Below, in pieces: positions 55,928 to 64,000 of a stretch of 64,000 nt of DNA. Numbering within the stretch: position 1 is the first letter of the stretch; the number at the start of each line of letters is the position of its first letter. The notes under the pieces were generated by a model that ran no database searches, had not been told where the DNA came from, and worked only from the letters and a program-made list of their open reading frames with translations. Both the position numbers and the translations under genes were made by a program. The stretch comes from Rhodobacteraceae bacterium Alg238-R152 (GTDB taxonomy: Bacteria > Pseudomonadota > Alphaproteobacteria > Rhodobacterales > Rhodobacteraceae), in contig UNRJ01000002.1 of NCBI GenBank assembly GCA_900537125.1, positions 62,001 to 126,000 of the forward strand. The letters are read 5' to 3'.

Positions 55928-58171
55928 TCAGCGCGCGCTGGTGGACAGTTTGCGGCTTTCGAGGCCTTTCGCAACCGCCTTGAGAAGCTCTGCGCGGCGC
56001 ACAGGTTTTGGCAAAAAACCGTTCATACCAGCCTCCATACAGGCCTGACGATCACTGCGGTAGGCATTGGCGGTGAGCGCGATGATGTGGGGCTGAGCGG
56101 CCATGCGATTGCGTATAAACCGGGTCGCGTCCAATCCATCCATAACCGGCATAGACATGTCCATGAGCACCACATCGGGGCGAAGTTCCTCCACCATGTC
56201 CACAGCCTCTTTGCCATTGACGGCGGTCACCAAGGTGAGCGGTAGGTCTTTGAGAAGTTTTTGCACCAAGAACCGGTTGGTGCGATTGTCCTCTGCCAAC
56301 AAAACCGTGGCGCCGTCAAACACTTCTGGCTCAGGCAATACATCCGGGTTCACGGCGCGTTTGGCCGGGAGATTAACTTCTGGGAAATCGACCTGAATGA
56401 CAAAACAAGAGCCCACCCCAAGCGAGCTTGTGGCGATGACATCCCCGCCCATCATACGGGCCAACTGTCGCGATATGGCGAGGCCCAGACCGGTGCCGCC
56501 AAAGCGGCGGGTGGTGGCGGCGTCCGCCTGAGCAAATTGGTCAAACACAGTCTCAATGCGGTCTGGCGGAATGCCAATGCCAGTATCGGTTACAGCGATT
56601 TCCAATCCATGGTCCGGACCTTCCTCGACCGTGCCAACATGCACATGCACGTCACCAGATTCTGTAAACTTGATGGCGTTGCCAATCACATTCACCAGAA
56701 TCTGCCGCAACCGCCCATCGTCCCCCCAAACGGTGCGGGGCAAGTTGTCAGCGATGTCCGCCTTCAGAGCGATCCCTTTGGCGTGGGCCTGAGGACGCAT
56801 CAGGTTCATCACCTCATCCAGACAGGGCTGAAGCTCGAAGGCAATTGAGCTGATTTTGAGATGCCCGTCTTGAAGCTTTGAAAAATCCAGAATGTCGTTG
56901 ATGATGGTCAGAAGCGCTTCGGAGGAGTGGCGAATGGTTTGTACATAGAGCGCGTCTTCCTTGTTAAGATTCGCCTCGTTCAGAAGATCAGACATGCCAA
57001 TGATGCCATTCATTGGGGTGCGAATTTCGTGGCTCATCGTGGCCAGAAACGCGGTTTTGGCCCGTTCGCCTTGCTCAGCTGCGCGCTTGGCCTCTGCCAG
57101 TTCGGTTTCGCGCTGCTTTTTGAGTGTGATGTCACGGTCCACCGAGATTGCCATCTCCAGATTTCCGTGCTCGTCAAAGACCGGCGACAGGTTTGTCTCC
57201 ACCCAAAAGGGTGCACCGATTTTGGTGTAATTCACGTTTTCACCATGTGCAGGGACACCAGTTCGAACGGCCTCATTAAACAAGTTTAGTATGGCGGGGT
57301 CAGATCGCGGTCCGTGCAAATAGTCAGTGGGATGCTTGCCAACAACCTCTGACAGCTTGTAGCCGGTTTTGCGTGTGAATGCTGGATTGACCCACAGGGT
57401 ATGCGCATCGGCATCCAGCATGATGATGCTGTCATCTGCATTTTCGGCAATTGAGCTAAGTCGCCGGCCTTCGCGCTGCCGTTCCAACAGAGAGGCATTG
57501 GCTTTGGCCAAGGCAAGGCCTTGTTCGATTTGACGGCGCTGTTGTCGCAAATCCCTCAGGCGGCCGGTTGTGACGTAGCTGACAAAAGGCAGCATAGTGT
57601 AGGCCACCATCAACGTGGCTGCGATGTTGTAGAAGAATTGCTCACGTTGATAATGCAGCACATAAAAATCAGCTACAAACAGCAAGGTAACCGTCACACC
57701 ATACACGACAAGGCGGGTGTATGCCGCGGTTCGGTGATAGGCCAGAGCCATAATCGCGTTCACGGCACCGGCACCCATATATGCAAGGCAAAGAAGCAAC
57801 GCAGCTTCACGCGGTATCGCCAGCCACAAGATGGCAACAAATGCGGAGAGCCCCAACGCTTGTGCAAAGGCGCTCACGGCAGTTTTGCGCAAGAGATCTT
57901 GTACGGGCACACCACGATTCAGCTGTTTTTCCACCCCCCGCAACAGGTAGCTGTCGATCAATTCACCAACCGCCGCGACACTCATCGCCAGCAGTCCTGT
58001 CTGCAGCGAGACAGAGAATGCGAGAACCATAGCGCCAAATAAGGTCAGTGCTTGGCGGCTGAAAAAATAGCGCAAGCGACCGCGGGCGTAGCGCACCAAC
58101 AGTCCTGCCGGCGTGTTGCGCCGGTCAAAAGCCTCAAGAGCCCGGTTAAGTTCGTGAATTTCCGCCGCCAT
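55928..58171 (-). CDS. Membrane-bound hybrid sensor histidine kinase / receiver
   Basis: A 747-residue protein. About six membrane segments occupy residues 40-200, followed by a coiled coil, a PAS domain (about 240-350), HisKA with H381 (SHEIRTPMNG), HATPase (DTGIGIPPDR, GGTGLGLAI) and a receiver with D671 (MDMSMPVMDG). The architecture and sequence track the 8449-10728 kinase closely. ATG 58171 is used in place of a TTG nine codons upstream. It sits between pncA and pncB, all on one strand, which suggests, without proof, a link to NAD salvage. Confidence 0.92.
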   Translation of the reverse strand: MAAEIHELNRALEAFDRRNTPAGLLVRYARGRLRYFFSRQALTLFGAMVLAFSVSLQTGLLAMSVAAVGELIDSYLLRGVEKQLNRGVPVQDLLRKTAVSAFAQALGLSAFVAILWLAIPREAALLLCLAYMGAGAVNAIMALAYHRTAAYTRLVVYGVTVTLLFVADFYVLHYQREQFFYNIAATLMVAYTMLPFVSYVTTGRLRDLRQQRRQIEQGLALAKANASLLERQREGRRLSSIAENADDSIIMLDADAHTLWVNPAFTRKTGYKLSEVVGKHPTDYLHGPRSDPAILNLFNEAVRTGVPAHGENVNYTKIGAPFWVETNLSPVFDEHGNLEMAISVDRDITLKKQRETELAEAKRAAEQGERAKTAFLATMSHEIRTPMNGIIGMSDLLNEANLNKEDALYVQTIRHSSEALLTIINDILDFSKLQDGHLKISSIAFELQPCLDEVMNLMRPQAHAKGIALKADIADNLPRTVWGDDGRLRQILVNVIGNAIKFTESGDVHVHVGTVEEGPDHGLEIAVTDTGIGIPPDRIETVFDQFAQADAATTRRFGGTGLGLAISRQLARMMGGDVIATSSLGVGSCFVIQVDFPEVNLPAKRAVNPDVLPEPEVFDGATVLLAEDNRTNRFLVQKLLKDLPLTLVTAVNGKEAVDMVEELRPDVVLMDMSMPVMDGLDATRFIRNRMAAQPHIIALTANAYRSDRQACMEAGMNGFLPKPVRRAELLKAVAKGLESRKLSTSAR

Positions 58172-58216
58172 TTCCCTATCTTCACAGACAACTAACAATG
58201 GGTAAATGACCGAAAT

Positions 58217-58232
58217 TTGGTTAACAAACCAA
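58217..58232. promoter_or_regulatory. Inverted repeat upstream of the pncA-pncB kinase gene
   Basis: Perfect TTGGTT-AACA-AACCAA in the 72-base gap between pncA and the kinase gene, 46 bases upstream of the kinase start. It may be an operator; no regulator is encoded nearby. Confidence 0.35.
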
Positions 58233-58243
58233 GAACTTTTCCC

Positions 58244-58840
58244 TCAAATGCGCGAAATGCCTGCTGCGTCCATAGCTTTTTGTGCAGTTGCCAATGACCT
58301 GTTCAGGTCGATCGCCCGGCAGAGGTCTTCGCGCACGGTCACGTCAAAGCCGAGACGCGCCGCATCAAGTGCGGAAAACTGAACGCAGAAATCCGTTGCC
58401 AACCCCACTAGGGTGACGTGACCGATGCCAAGCTTCTTCAAGAAGCCCTCCAAACCTGTTGGGGTCTTTTGGTCGTTTTCGAGGAAGCCTGAGTAGCTGT
58501 CGATGGCCGGATTCATGCCTTTTCGGATGATGGCGTTGGCGCGTGATGTGTCCAACTGCGCATGAAAATCCGCCCCAGCACTGCCCTGTACACAGTGCTC
58601 GGGCCACAGAACCTGCGGGCCATAAGGCATGTCGATCATGTCGTAAGGGGATTTGCCTTGATGACTGCTGGCAAAAGAGGAATGGCCGGCAGGGTGCCAG
58701 TCCTGAGTGAGCACAACGGTGTCAAACTCTGCCATCAGCGCATTGATTCCGCTGACAATCTGATCCCCTTCCGGCACGGCCAAGGCGCCACCGGGACAAA
58801 AATCATTCTGAACATCAATCACTATCAAGGCGTTGGCCAT
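58244..58840 (-). CDS. pncA: Nicotinamidase
   Basis: A 198-residue isochorismatase-fold amidase converting nicotinamide to nicotinate. Catalytic triad: D9 (VIDVQNDF), a lysine in IRKGMNP, and the cysteine in GLATDFCVQFSALDA. The metal site is in TQDWHPAGHSSF (Asp, His, His). The product is the substrate of PncB, encoded two genes downstream on the same strand, so together they recycle nicotinamide. Confidence 0.95.
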   Translation of the reverse strand: MANALIVIDVQNDFCPGGALAVPEGDQIVSGINALMAEFDTVVLTQDWHPAGHSSFASSHQGKSPYDMIDMPYGPQVLWPEHCVQGSAGADFHAQLDTSRANAIIRKGMNPAIDSYSGFLENDQKTPTGLEGFLKKLGIGHVTLVGLATDFCVQFSALDAARLGFDVTVREDLCRAIDLNRSLATAQKAMDAAGISRI

Positions 58841-58904
58841 CGTGGTCTCCTTTGGGTGTCATCTGCCTTACCAAGCTTGTGACCTGCGTCAATATCGGAG
58901 CAGA

Positions 58905-59768
58905 TTATTCTGCCGCCAGGCTGTTTGCCTCTGGCTGACCCAACCGTGAAATTTCCGCCACAACCTGAGACAACCGCTTTTGAAAGCTGTCAAACTCCGC
59001 ATGTGGCTGAATGTTGGCTTCGTCCATATAGAGCGAGCGATCGATTTCAACTTGCACCGCGTGTTGCGCCTTAAGAGGGCGGCCATAGTGTTGGGTAACA
59101 TAAGCCCCCGCAAATGGCGTGTTGCGAGACACCACAAATCCTGCACCCACAAAGGCGGCTTCGATCTGATCGACCAGCTCCACATCAGCCGCAGCACCAA
59201 AGCGATCTCCAAGCACGATTTCGGGCCGTGGCACCCCGCGGCGCATGGCCCCCTCTACGGCTTCGCGTGGCATCGAGTGGCAGTCGATCAGAATGGCCTC
59301 ACCAAATTGTTGCCTTGCCGCATCCAGCAGAGCTTTGAGGGCGCTGTGATAAGGCCGCCAATAGGTTTCAATGCGGATGTCAGCTTCGGCGCGGGTCATT
59401 TTGCTGTCATAGATGGCGCGCCCATTGGCAACCACGCGGGGAATCACACCAAGACCGGACGCAACGCGGGGGTTGTGGCCCACCTTGCGCACCCCTTGGA
59501 TCAAAGCTGGGTCCAACTCCTCGGCGGCACGGTTGAGGTCCAGCAACGCCCTTGGGGCCTGCGCCACAAGGAATGGCGCGCCAAATTTGGGGGCGTCTGA
59601 AAACAGTTGGTCCACAAATGCATCTTCAGAGGAGCGAATCGTATGGGCGTTCAAAAGAGACCGGCGAATAAACCACTCCGGATAGTCACACCCGCTGTGT
59701 GGCGACGCAAAAACCACCGACGTTTGCACGGTTTGAGGCTCAATAATGCGGTAAGCGGCGGTTTGCAT
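58905..59768 (-). CDS. N-formylglutamate amidohydrolase family protein
   Basis: A 287-residue protein with family blocks ASPHSGCDYPEWF, LDLNRAAEELDP, YDSKMTRAEADIRIETYWRPYH and ILIDCHSMPREAV. The family contains HutG-type N-formylglutamate deformylases of histidine breakdown and other zinc amidohydrolases. No hut gene is nearby, so the substrate is uncertain. It is 64 bases upstream of pncA on the same strand, but an operon is not certain. Confidence 0.85.
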   Translation of the reverse strand: MQTAAYRIIEPQTVQTSVVFASPHSGCDYPEWFIRRSLLNAHTIRSSEDAFVDQLFSDAPKFGAPFLVAQAPRALLDLNRAAEELDPALIQGVRKVGHNPRVASGLGVIPRVVANGRAIYDSKMTRAEADIRIETYWRPYHSALKALLDAARQQFGEAILIDCHSMPREAVEGAMRRGVPRPEIVLGDRFGAAADVELVDQIEAAFVGAGFVVSRNTPFAGAYVTQHYGRPLKAQHAVQVEIDRSLYMDEANIQPHAEFDSFQKRLSQVVAEISRLGQPEANSLAAE

Positions 59769-59918
59769 CGTCTCTCCTGTTCTCTCAAACTATAGACGAA
59801 AAAATTACTAAGCCAAAAGCCCTTGATCCCCCCTGCGACTCCTTTTATAGAGACCGCCACTGGCGCGGTTTTCCCGCGCCCCCTTTGTTAGGGGGTGTAG
59901 TTTCTGCGTTGGCACTTT

Positions 59919-59993
59919 GGGTGATTAGCTCAGCGGTAGAGCACTTCGTTGACATCGAAGGGGTCACTGGTTCGATCCCAGTATCGCCCACCA
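59919..59993 (+). tRNA. tRNA-Val (anticodon GAC)
   Basis: Complete cloverleaf of 75 bases. The acceptor stem GGGTGAT pairs with ATCGCCC (one G-T), the D-arm is AGCTCAGCGGTAGAGC, the anticodon arm CTTCGTTGACATCGAAG shows GAC, and the T-arm is CTGGTTCGATCCCAG. The CCA end is encoded. It reads the valine codons GUC and GUU. Two short GC hairpins (59862-59880 and 59879-59895) lie just upstream. Confidence 0.97.
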
Positions 59994-60069
59994 TGCATTC
60001 ATCGCCTCTCAGTCTGAGAGGTTCCGTAACCTTAGGCGCATGCCGCGCCGCGAAATGAGGAGAAGACCC

Positions 60070-60195
60070 ATGAAGGTCAAGAACTCGCTCCGGTCGCTCA
60101 AGAACCGGCACCGCGATTGCCGGATCGTGCGCCGCAAGGGCCGCGTTTACGTGATCAATAAGACCCAGCCGCGCTTCAAAGCACGTCAGGGCTAA
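60070..60195 (+). CDS. rpmJ: 50S ribosomal protein L36
   Basis: A 41-residue basic protein (starts [17 protein letters not shown], contains [21 protein letters not shown]). It is the longer L36 type common in alphaproteobacteria; the zinc-binding cysteine pattern is largely lost, with only one cysteine, so it is a zinc-independent form like the E. coli YkgO paralogue. AGGAG lies 8 bases before ATG 60070. It follows the tRNA gene by 76 bases and is closed by a terminator. Confidence 0.95.
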   Translation: MKVKNSLRSLKNRHRDCRIVRRKGRVYVINKTQPRFKARQG

Positions 60196-60223
60196 GTCGA
60201 AAGACTTACATCACACGAAAAAG

Positions 60224-60247
60224 AAGCCGCCTTTGGGCGGCTTTTTT
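60224..60247 (+). terminator. Rho-independent terminator of rpmJ
   Basis: 8-bp stem AAGCCGCC / GGCGGCTT with loop TTTG, running into a T-run. It lies 28 bases after the rpmJ stop. The reverse strand could also stop transcripts from the outer-membrane protein gene. Confidence 0.92.
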
Positions 60248-60277
60248 GTTGCCTGCTGTGCACCACATATACCTCTG

Positions 60278-61069
60278 TCAAAACGAATAGGCGTAGGCAA
60301 TGAAGGGGCCAGTCGAATAGAAATTTGCACCAAACGTACCGTCCGAACGGGTTGTTTCAAAGTTGATGTCATAGTGACGCCACCCAAACACCACCGAAGA
60401 CCGTTCATTGAACTGTTTGGATATGGCGAGGTTGGCGCTCCACGCCAACTCGTTGCCTTTGGCGCCAAACCCGCTGGCGTCCACTGCCACCGCACCGGTC
60501 CAGCTGTCCGCGATTTCCCAGGCATACCGGGCGCCGACCACTGGCTCCCACCAACGTTCCGTGCCCCCGACGTCCAACAGGCCGCCAGACCCAACGGCGC
60601 TTTGCGTTAACCGATTGTACCGCGCGCCACCTTGCACATCAAAAGCATAGGGGCGACCGTTGCTCATCTCACCGCTGATAGCGCGGTAGCCCACCAACAA
60701 GCCAAGCCAACTCTGAGTGGATTCAACCTCCACCGCCCTGCCCGCTGCGGGCCCAGAGGACACTGTTGCAGATTCGCTCAGACCGATGTAGTGCCCCTCC
60801 GCGATCAGGCCCAAACGGCCATGCCAAGCCTCAAATCGACCGGTAGCCGTAAAGTCCAAATGCTCTAGCGCGTCTCTCAAATTCATGTCCAGGGCAGCAG
60901 TATTGCCTGCAACAGTGACATCACCGTTGGTGCGGGCCGCCGCAAACATGCCAATCGTGGCGCGGTATCGCCAATCATCAGAATCGGTGAGCGTGATTGG
61001 GTTGGCCCAAGTGGGGCCACCGAACGTTGTCAGGAGCAGTGTCAGTAGTGCTGGTAGAAAACGAACCAT
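60278..61069 (-). CDS. Predicted outer-membrane beta-barrel protein, unknown function
   Basis: A 263-residue protein with a signal peptide (FLPALLTLLLTTFGGPTWA) and alternating hydrophobic strands (GLLVGYRAIS, AFDVQGGARYNRL, WEPVVGARYAWEIAD, VVFGWRHYDINFE), ending in phenylalanine (FIAYAYSF), as expected for a BAM-inserted barrel of 8-10 strands. ATG 61069 has GGAGG 6 bases upstream. No specific family is recognised; porin-like or OmpW-like roles are possible. It is downstream of petC, but a terminator separates them. Confidence 0.75.
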   Translation of the reverse strand: MVRFLPALLTLLLTTFGGPTWANPITLTDSDDWRYRATIGMFAAARTNGDVTVAGNTAALDMNLRDALEHLDFTATGRFEAWHGRLGLIAEGHYIGLSESATVSSGPAAGRAVEVESTQSWLGLLVGYRAISGEMSNGRPYAFDVQGGARYNRLTQSAVGSGGLLDVGGTERWWEPVVGARYAWEIADSWTGAVAVDASGFGAKGNELAWSANLAISKQFNERSSVVFGWRHYDINFETTRSDGTFGANFYSTGPFIAYAYSF

Positions 61070-61139
61070 GTGAAGCCTCCGGTCCTTGTGGTCCCGTCGC
61101 CCCACCCAGTGTGCGCCAGAGTCGCCTGTTTTCCAAAGC

Positions 61140-61177
61140 AAAAAATGAAAACGCCCCGCCGGAAGACCGGCGAGGCG
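61140..61177 (-). terminator. Terminator of the petABC operon
   Basis: On the minus strand an 11-bp stem with one mismatch (loop of 4) is followed by TTTTCATTTTT. It lies about 28 bases past the petC stop and separates it from the outer-membrane protein gene. Confidence 0.85.
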
Positions 61178-61204
61178 CAAAAAATTTGCTTTCAGATCAA
61201 CCTA

Positions 61205-61996
61205 TCAGAGGTTGAGCTTTTTGCCTTTGATGGGTGCCCAGAGCTTCTTGTTGGTCAGGTAGAGCAACACGCTGAGCAGGGACAGGAACAGAACACCGAT
61301 CAGGCCAGCCTTCTGGCGTGCCATCATTTTTGGCTCGGCAGTCCACATCAGGAAAGCTGCCATGTCTTCTGCTTCGTGGTGCAAAGAGTTGGAGTGACCA
61401 TCGGCAAACTCCACATCCTCACCATACAGCGGCGGCGCCATGGCGATCCAACCACCTGGGAAGGCGGTGTTCTCATAGAAGGTGGTGCCTGCTTCTTCTT
61501 TCTCTTCACCGGTGTATCCGGTCAGGAGAGAGTAGATGTACTCCGCGCCACCCATGCCCTTGACCAGCTGGTTGATGCCGGTGCCCTGCGGGCCGTGGAA
61601 GCCTGCGCGTGCTTTGGCCATCAAGCTGAGGTCAGGCGCTTCGGCCAGACCGCTCTCAGGGAAGTGGTCGGTTGGTGCCCGGGGGCGATCATCGTCCAGT
61701 TCTGGATCAAAGATGTCGAACTGCGCCGCGTAGGCACGCACCTGATCTTCTGGCAGGTGGGGACCACCTTCATCAGCCAGGGTACGCAATGGCACATACT
61801 TCAGGCCGTGACACGCCGAGCAAACCTCGGTGTAAACCTGAAGACCACGTTGCAGTTGGTTCTGGTCAAATTTGCCAAACGGACCTTCAAAGGAGAAGGC
61901 GATGTCTTCGATGTGGCCTGCGCCACCTGCAGCCATCGCACCACCTGCCGAGAAGGACAGGGCGGCCAAAGCAGCAATGCTAAGTTTCTTAAGCAT
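61205..61996 (-). CDS. petC: Cytochrome c1 of the bc1 complex
   Basis: A 263-residue protein with a cleaved signal ([22 protein letters not shown]), the haem site C59-S-A-C62-H63, a methionine ligand in the [13 protein letters not shown] region, and a C-terminal membrane anchor ([19 protein letters not shown]) with a basic tail. It passes electrons from the Rieske centre to cytochrome c. Last gene of petABC; AGAGGAA lies about 8 bases before its ATG. Confidence 0.96.
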   Translation of the reverse strand: MLKKLSIAALAALSFSAGGAMAAGGAGHIEDIAFSFEGPFGKFDQNQLQRGLQVYTEVCSACHGLKYVPLRTLADEGGPHLPEDQVRAYAAQFDIFDPELDDDRPRAPTDHFPESGLAEAPDLSLMAKARAGFHGPQGTGINQLVKGMGGAEYIYSLLTGYTGEEKEEAGTTFYENTAFPGGWIAMAPPLYGEDVEFADGHSNSLHHEAEDMAAFLMWTAEPKMMARQKAGLIGVLFLSLLSVLLYLTNKKLWAPIKGKKLNL

Positions 61997-62010
61997 AATC
62001 CTGGTTCCTC

Positions 62011-63324
62011 TTATTCAGCAGGTTTGCCGTAGTGGGCATTGAAGTCTTCTTCGATGGTCGCCGGCGGTGTTGTCGGCTTTTCAATCACACCGAGGATCGG
62101 CAGGATCACGAAGAAGTAAGCGAACCAGTACGTCGCACCAATCAGAGAGATGGTGGAGTATGGCGGCTCTGCTGGCATTGCGCCGGCCCACATCAAAACG
62201 ATGAAATCGACAACCAGAAGGGCGTACCACCACTTGAACATCGGACGGTAACGACCGGAGCGCACGCGGGAAGTATCCAGCCATGGCACCAAAGCCATCG
62301 CAATGATCGCACCAAACATCGCCAGAACACCAAAGAACTTCGCATCGATGATGCCACCAGTGATCCAGCTGGCACCCATCACAACCCAAACGTCGGCAGT
62401 GAAGGCACGCAAGATCGCGTAGAACGGCAGGAAGTACCATTCAGGCACAATGTGTGCAGGCGTCGCCAGCGGGTTGGCTTCGAGATAGTTGTCCGGGTGA
62501 CCCAGGTAGTTTGGCATAAAGCCAACAATCGCGAAGAAGATGGTCAGAACAATTGCCAGGCCCACGAGATCTTTGATCACGAAGTAAGGCCAGAATGGCA
62601 GGGTGTCTTTTTTGACGTCTTCTTTGGAGCCTTTGCGCACATCAACACCGGTTGGGTTGTTGTTGCCCGTGGTGTGGAAGGCCCAGATGTGCACAACCAC
62701 CAGAGCGGCAATCACAAACGGCACCAGATAGTGCAGCGAGAAGAAGCGGTTCAGCGTGGCGTTGTCCACCGCTGGTCCGCCAAGCAGCCAAGTTTGGATG
62801 GCTTCGCCGATGAACGGGATCGCGCCAAACAGGCCGGTGATCACGGTTGCACCCCAGAAGGACATCTGACCCCAAGGCAGAACGTAGCCCATGAAGCCGG
62901 CTGCCATCATCAGAAGGTAGATGATCATGCCAACAATCCATGTGATCTCACGTGGGGCTTTATAAGAGCCGTAGTAGAGGCCACGGAAGATGTGGATGTA
63001 GACCGCAAAGAAGAACAGCGAGGCGCCATTCATGTGGATGTAGCGGATCATATGACCGCCGTTCACGTTGCGCATGATGTGCTCAACGGAAGCAAACGCC
63101 AGATCAACATGTGGGGTGTAGTGCATCACCAGAACAATGCCGGTGACAATTTGCAGCACCAGGCAGAACGCCAGAACGATGCCCCAAATCCACCACCAGT
63201 TCAGGTTTTTTGGCGTTGGAATCATCAGGGTGTTGTACAGCAGACCGATAATCGGAAGACGGCTTTCAACCCATTTTTCGCCCTTGGTTTTGGGCTCGTA
63301 GTGATCGTGTGGGATACCAGACAT
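62011..63324 (-). CDS. petB: Cytochrome b of the bc1 complex
   Basis: A 437-residue membrane protein with eight helices. The paired haem histidines are seen in [22 protein letters not shown] and [19 protein letters not shown]; the Qo-site motif [14 protein letters not shown] is intact. Full length (not a split b6/subunit IV), as in Rhodobacter. It lies 12 bases after petA and 14 bases before petC. Confidence 0.96.
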   Translation of the reverse strand: MSGIPHDHYEPKTKGEKWVESRLPIIGLLYNTLMIPTPKNLNWWWIWGIVLAFCLVLQIVTGIVLVMHYTPHVDLAFASVEHIMRNVNGGHMIRYIHMNGASLFFFAVYIHIFRGLYYGSYKAPREITWIVGMIIYLLMMAAGFMGYVLPWGQMSFWGATVITGLFGAIPFIGEAIQTWLLGGPAVDNATLNRFFSLHYLVPFVIAALVVVHIWAFHTTGNNNPTGVDVRKGSKEDVKKDTLPFWPYFVIKDLVGLAIVLTIFFAIVGFMPNYLGHPDNYLEANPLATPAHIVPEWYFLPFYAILRAFTADVWVVMGASWITGGIIDAKFFGVLAMFGAIIAMALVPWLDTSRVRSGRYRPMFKWWYALLVVDFIVLMWAGAMPAEPPYSTISLIGATYWFAYFFVILPILGVIEKPTTPPATIEEDFNAHYGKPAE

Positions 63325-63336
63325 GCGCGCGTCTCC

Positions 63337-63897
63337 TTATCCGAGGACCAGTTCGCTGCCCTCAAAACGGGCAACAGGAACGTGGAGGTTTTCAGGAGCC
63401 GGACCTTTGCGGATGCGGCCGGAGGTGTCGTAGTGCGAGCCGTGACATGGGCAGAACCAGCCGCCAAAGTCACCCGCGCCGTCGCCCAAAGGCACACAAC
63501 CGAGGTGGGTACACACACCCATCATCACCAGCCATTCGCCGGTTTCATCCATCGCGCGGTTTTCATCCGCAGCGTCGGTGCCAGGCTTGTTGGCGTTTTG
63601 AGACTCTTGGTCGATGGACAGATCGTCCATGGTGACCGCACGGGCCTCGTCAATCTCGGTTTGGGTGCGACGGCGAATAAACACCGGCTTACCAAGCCAT
63701 TTCACGGTCAACTGCGTACCGGGCTCGATGCCAGACGTATCGACGCGAATCGAGGACAGCGCGCGCACATCGGCGGAGGGGTTCATCTGATTGACCAGCG
63801 GCCAGACGGCGGCACCAGTAGCCACGGCACCTGCGCCAGCGGTGGCGTAGTAGAGAAAGTCTCTCCGGGTGCCTTCGTGATCTTCTGCGTGGGACAC
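63337..63897 (-). CDS. petA: Ubiquinol-cytochrome c reductase Rieske iron-sulfur subunit
   Basis: A 186-residue protein. The uncleaved Tat-type anchor [19 protein letters not shown] is followed by a periplasmic domain with the [2Fe-2S] ligands in CTHLGC and [12 protein letters not shown] 63897 has GGAGG 6 bases upstream and gives the N-terminus (V)[13 protein letters not shown] expected from Rhodobacter; a longer ATG start at 63933 would add 12 unlikely residues. It is the first gene of petABC; the 103 bases beyond it, to the window end, hold its promoter. Confidence 0.95.
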   Translation of the reverse strand: MSHAEDHEGTRRDFLYYATAGAGAVATGAAVWPLVNQMNPSADVRALSSIRVDTSGIEPGTQLTVKWLGKPVFIRRRTQTEIDEARAVTMDDLSIDQESQNANKPGTDAADENRAMDETGEWLVMMGVCTHLGCVPLGDGAGDFGGWFCPCHGSHYDTSGRIRKGPAPENLHVPVARFEGSELVLG

Positions 63898-64000
63898 GAG
63901 GTTCCTCCATTTTTCAGCCGACAAGCGGCCCATATCGGTTCGGGCCGCAGTTACCCGCAGCCTCTCTCCGCCGCTATTTAACGAAGGTGGTGCAACCCGT

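Noticed and set aside
59919..59993. tRNA-Val as a possible integration site for a mobile element
   Set aside because: No integrase gene, no direct repeat of the tRNA 3' end and no atypical genes follow; rpmJ and petABC are core genes.
62032..63981. 649-codon open frame on the plus strand opposite petB and petA
   Set aside because: It is an antisense shadow of highly conserved bc1 genes; its translation is rich in His, Arg and Gln with no domain, and it has no plausible ribosome site or neighbours.

Overview
The window reads as chromosomal DNA of a marine alphaproteobacterium of the Rhodobacterales (Roseobacter-like). This rests on the petA-petB-petC order with Rhodobacter-type Rieske and cytochrome c1 proteins, a 41-residue L36 protein, a BKACE gene inside the protocatechuate (pca) cluster, a compact motB-flgE-flgK-flgL-flgI block, and many long hybrid histidine kinases. 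No phage, insertion sequence, CRISPR array or plasmid gene was seen. Coding density is high, and nearly every open frame opposite a real gene is a GC-rich shadow.

Layout. 1-2816 (+): end of a pca operon (pcaH end, pcaG, a DUF849/BKACE enzyme, pcaB). 2829-8182 (-): a DEDDh exonuclease, then a MarR / membrane-fusion protein / RND pump operon with a strong terminator. 8449-10728 (+): a membrane hybrid histidine kinase. 11090-16944 (-): flagellar motB, flgE, flgK, flgL, flgI, ending at a clear terminator. 17030-23199: plsC (-) and the tamA-tamB outer-membrane assembly pair (+). 23206-24885 (-): a TetR regulator, a GNAT enzyme and a small membrane protein. 25105-26695 (+): a Tat-exported nitroreductase-fold protein and a MarR regulator, preceded by a perfect 40-bp palindrome. 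26799-29938 (-): tdh, kbl and an XRE-cupin regulator (threonine catabolism). 30098-31273 (+): thiolase. 31390-38869 (-): pbpC and a very large alpha-2-macroglobulin-like protein with an N-terminal PAN domain. 39027-41213 (+): a cytosolic hybrid kinase with two receiver domains. 41198-44406 (-): yaaA, recQ, YggT. 44532-48982 (+): thioesterase, MFS permease, mepA, a phytase-like propeller protein and the queuosine-precursor transporter yhhQ, which has a foldable leader. 48983-49352: no gene, but a possible structured RNA with an excellent terminator. 49353-53006 (+): arfB, a PLP phospho-lyase / kinase pair and a methyltransferase. 53064-54563: an HxlR regulator (-) and an alpha/beta hydrolase (+) around three matched operator-like repeats. 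54560-58840 (-): pncA, a membrane hybrid kinase, pncB (NAD salvage). 58905-59768 (-): an N-formylglutamate amidohydrolase-family protein. 59919-60195 (+): tRNA-Val(GAC) and rpmJ. 60278-63897 (-): an outer-membrane protein and petABC (cytochrome bc1).

The most promising unusual features are regulatory or contextual: the 40-bp palindrome at the nitroreductase/marR operon; three GTTC-N7-GAAC repeats at the hxlR/hydrolase promoter; the pseudoknot-capable leader of yhhQ; the unassigned rod-like RNA before arfB; the kinase/phospho-lyase pair at 49843-52061; the hybrid kinase between pncA and pncB; and the BKACE enzyme in the pca operon. Start codons were moved from the longest open frame wherever a ribosome-binding site or family alignment favoured another codon. 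All functions are assigned by reading motifs, without database searches.
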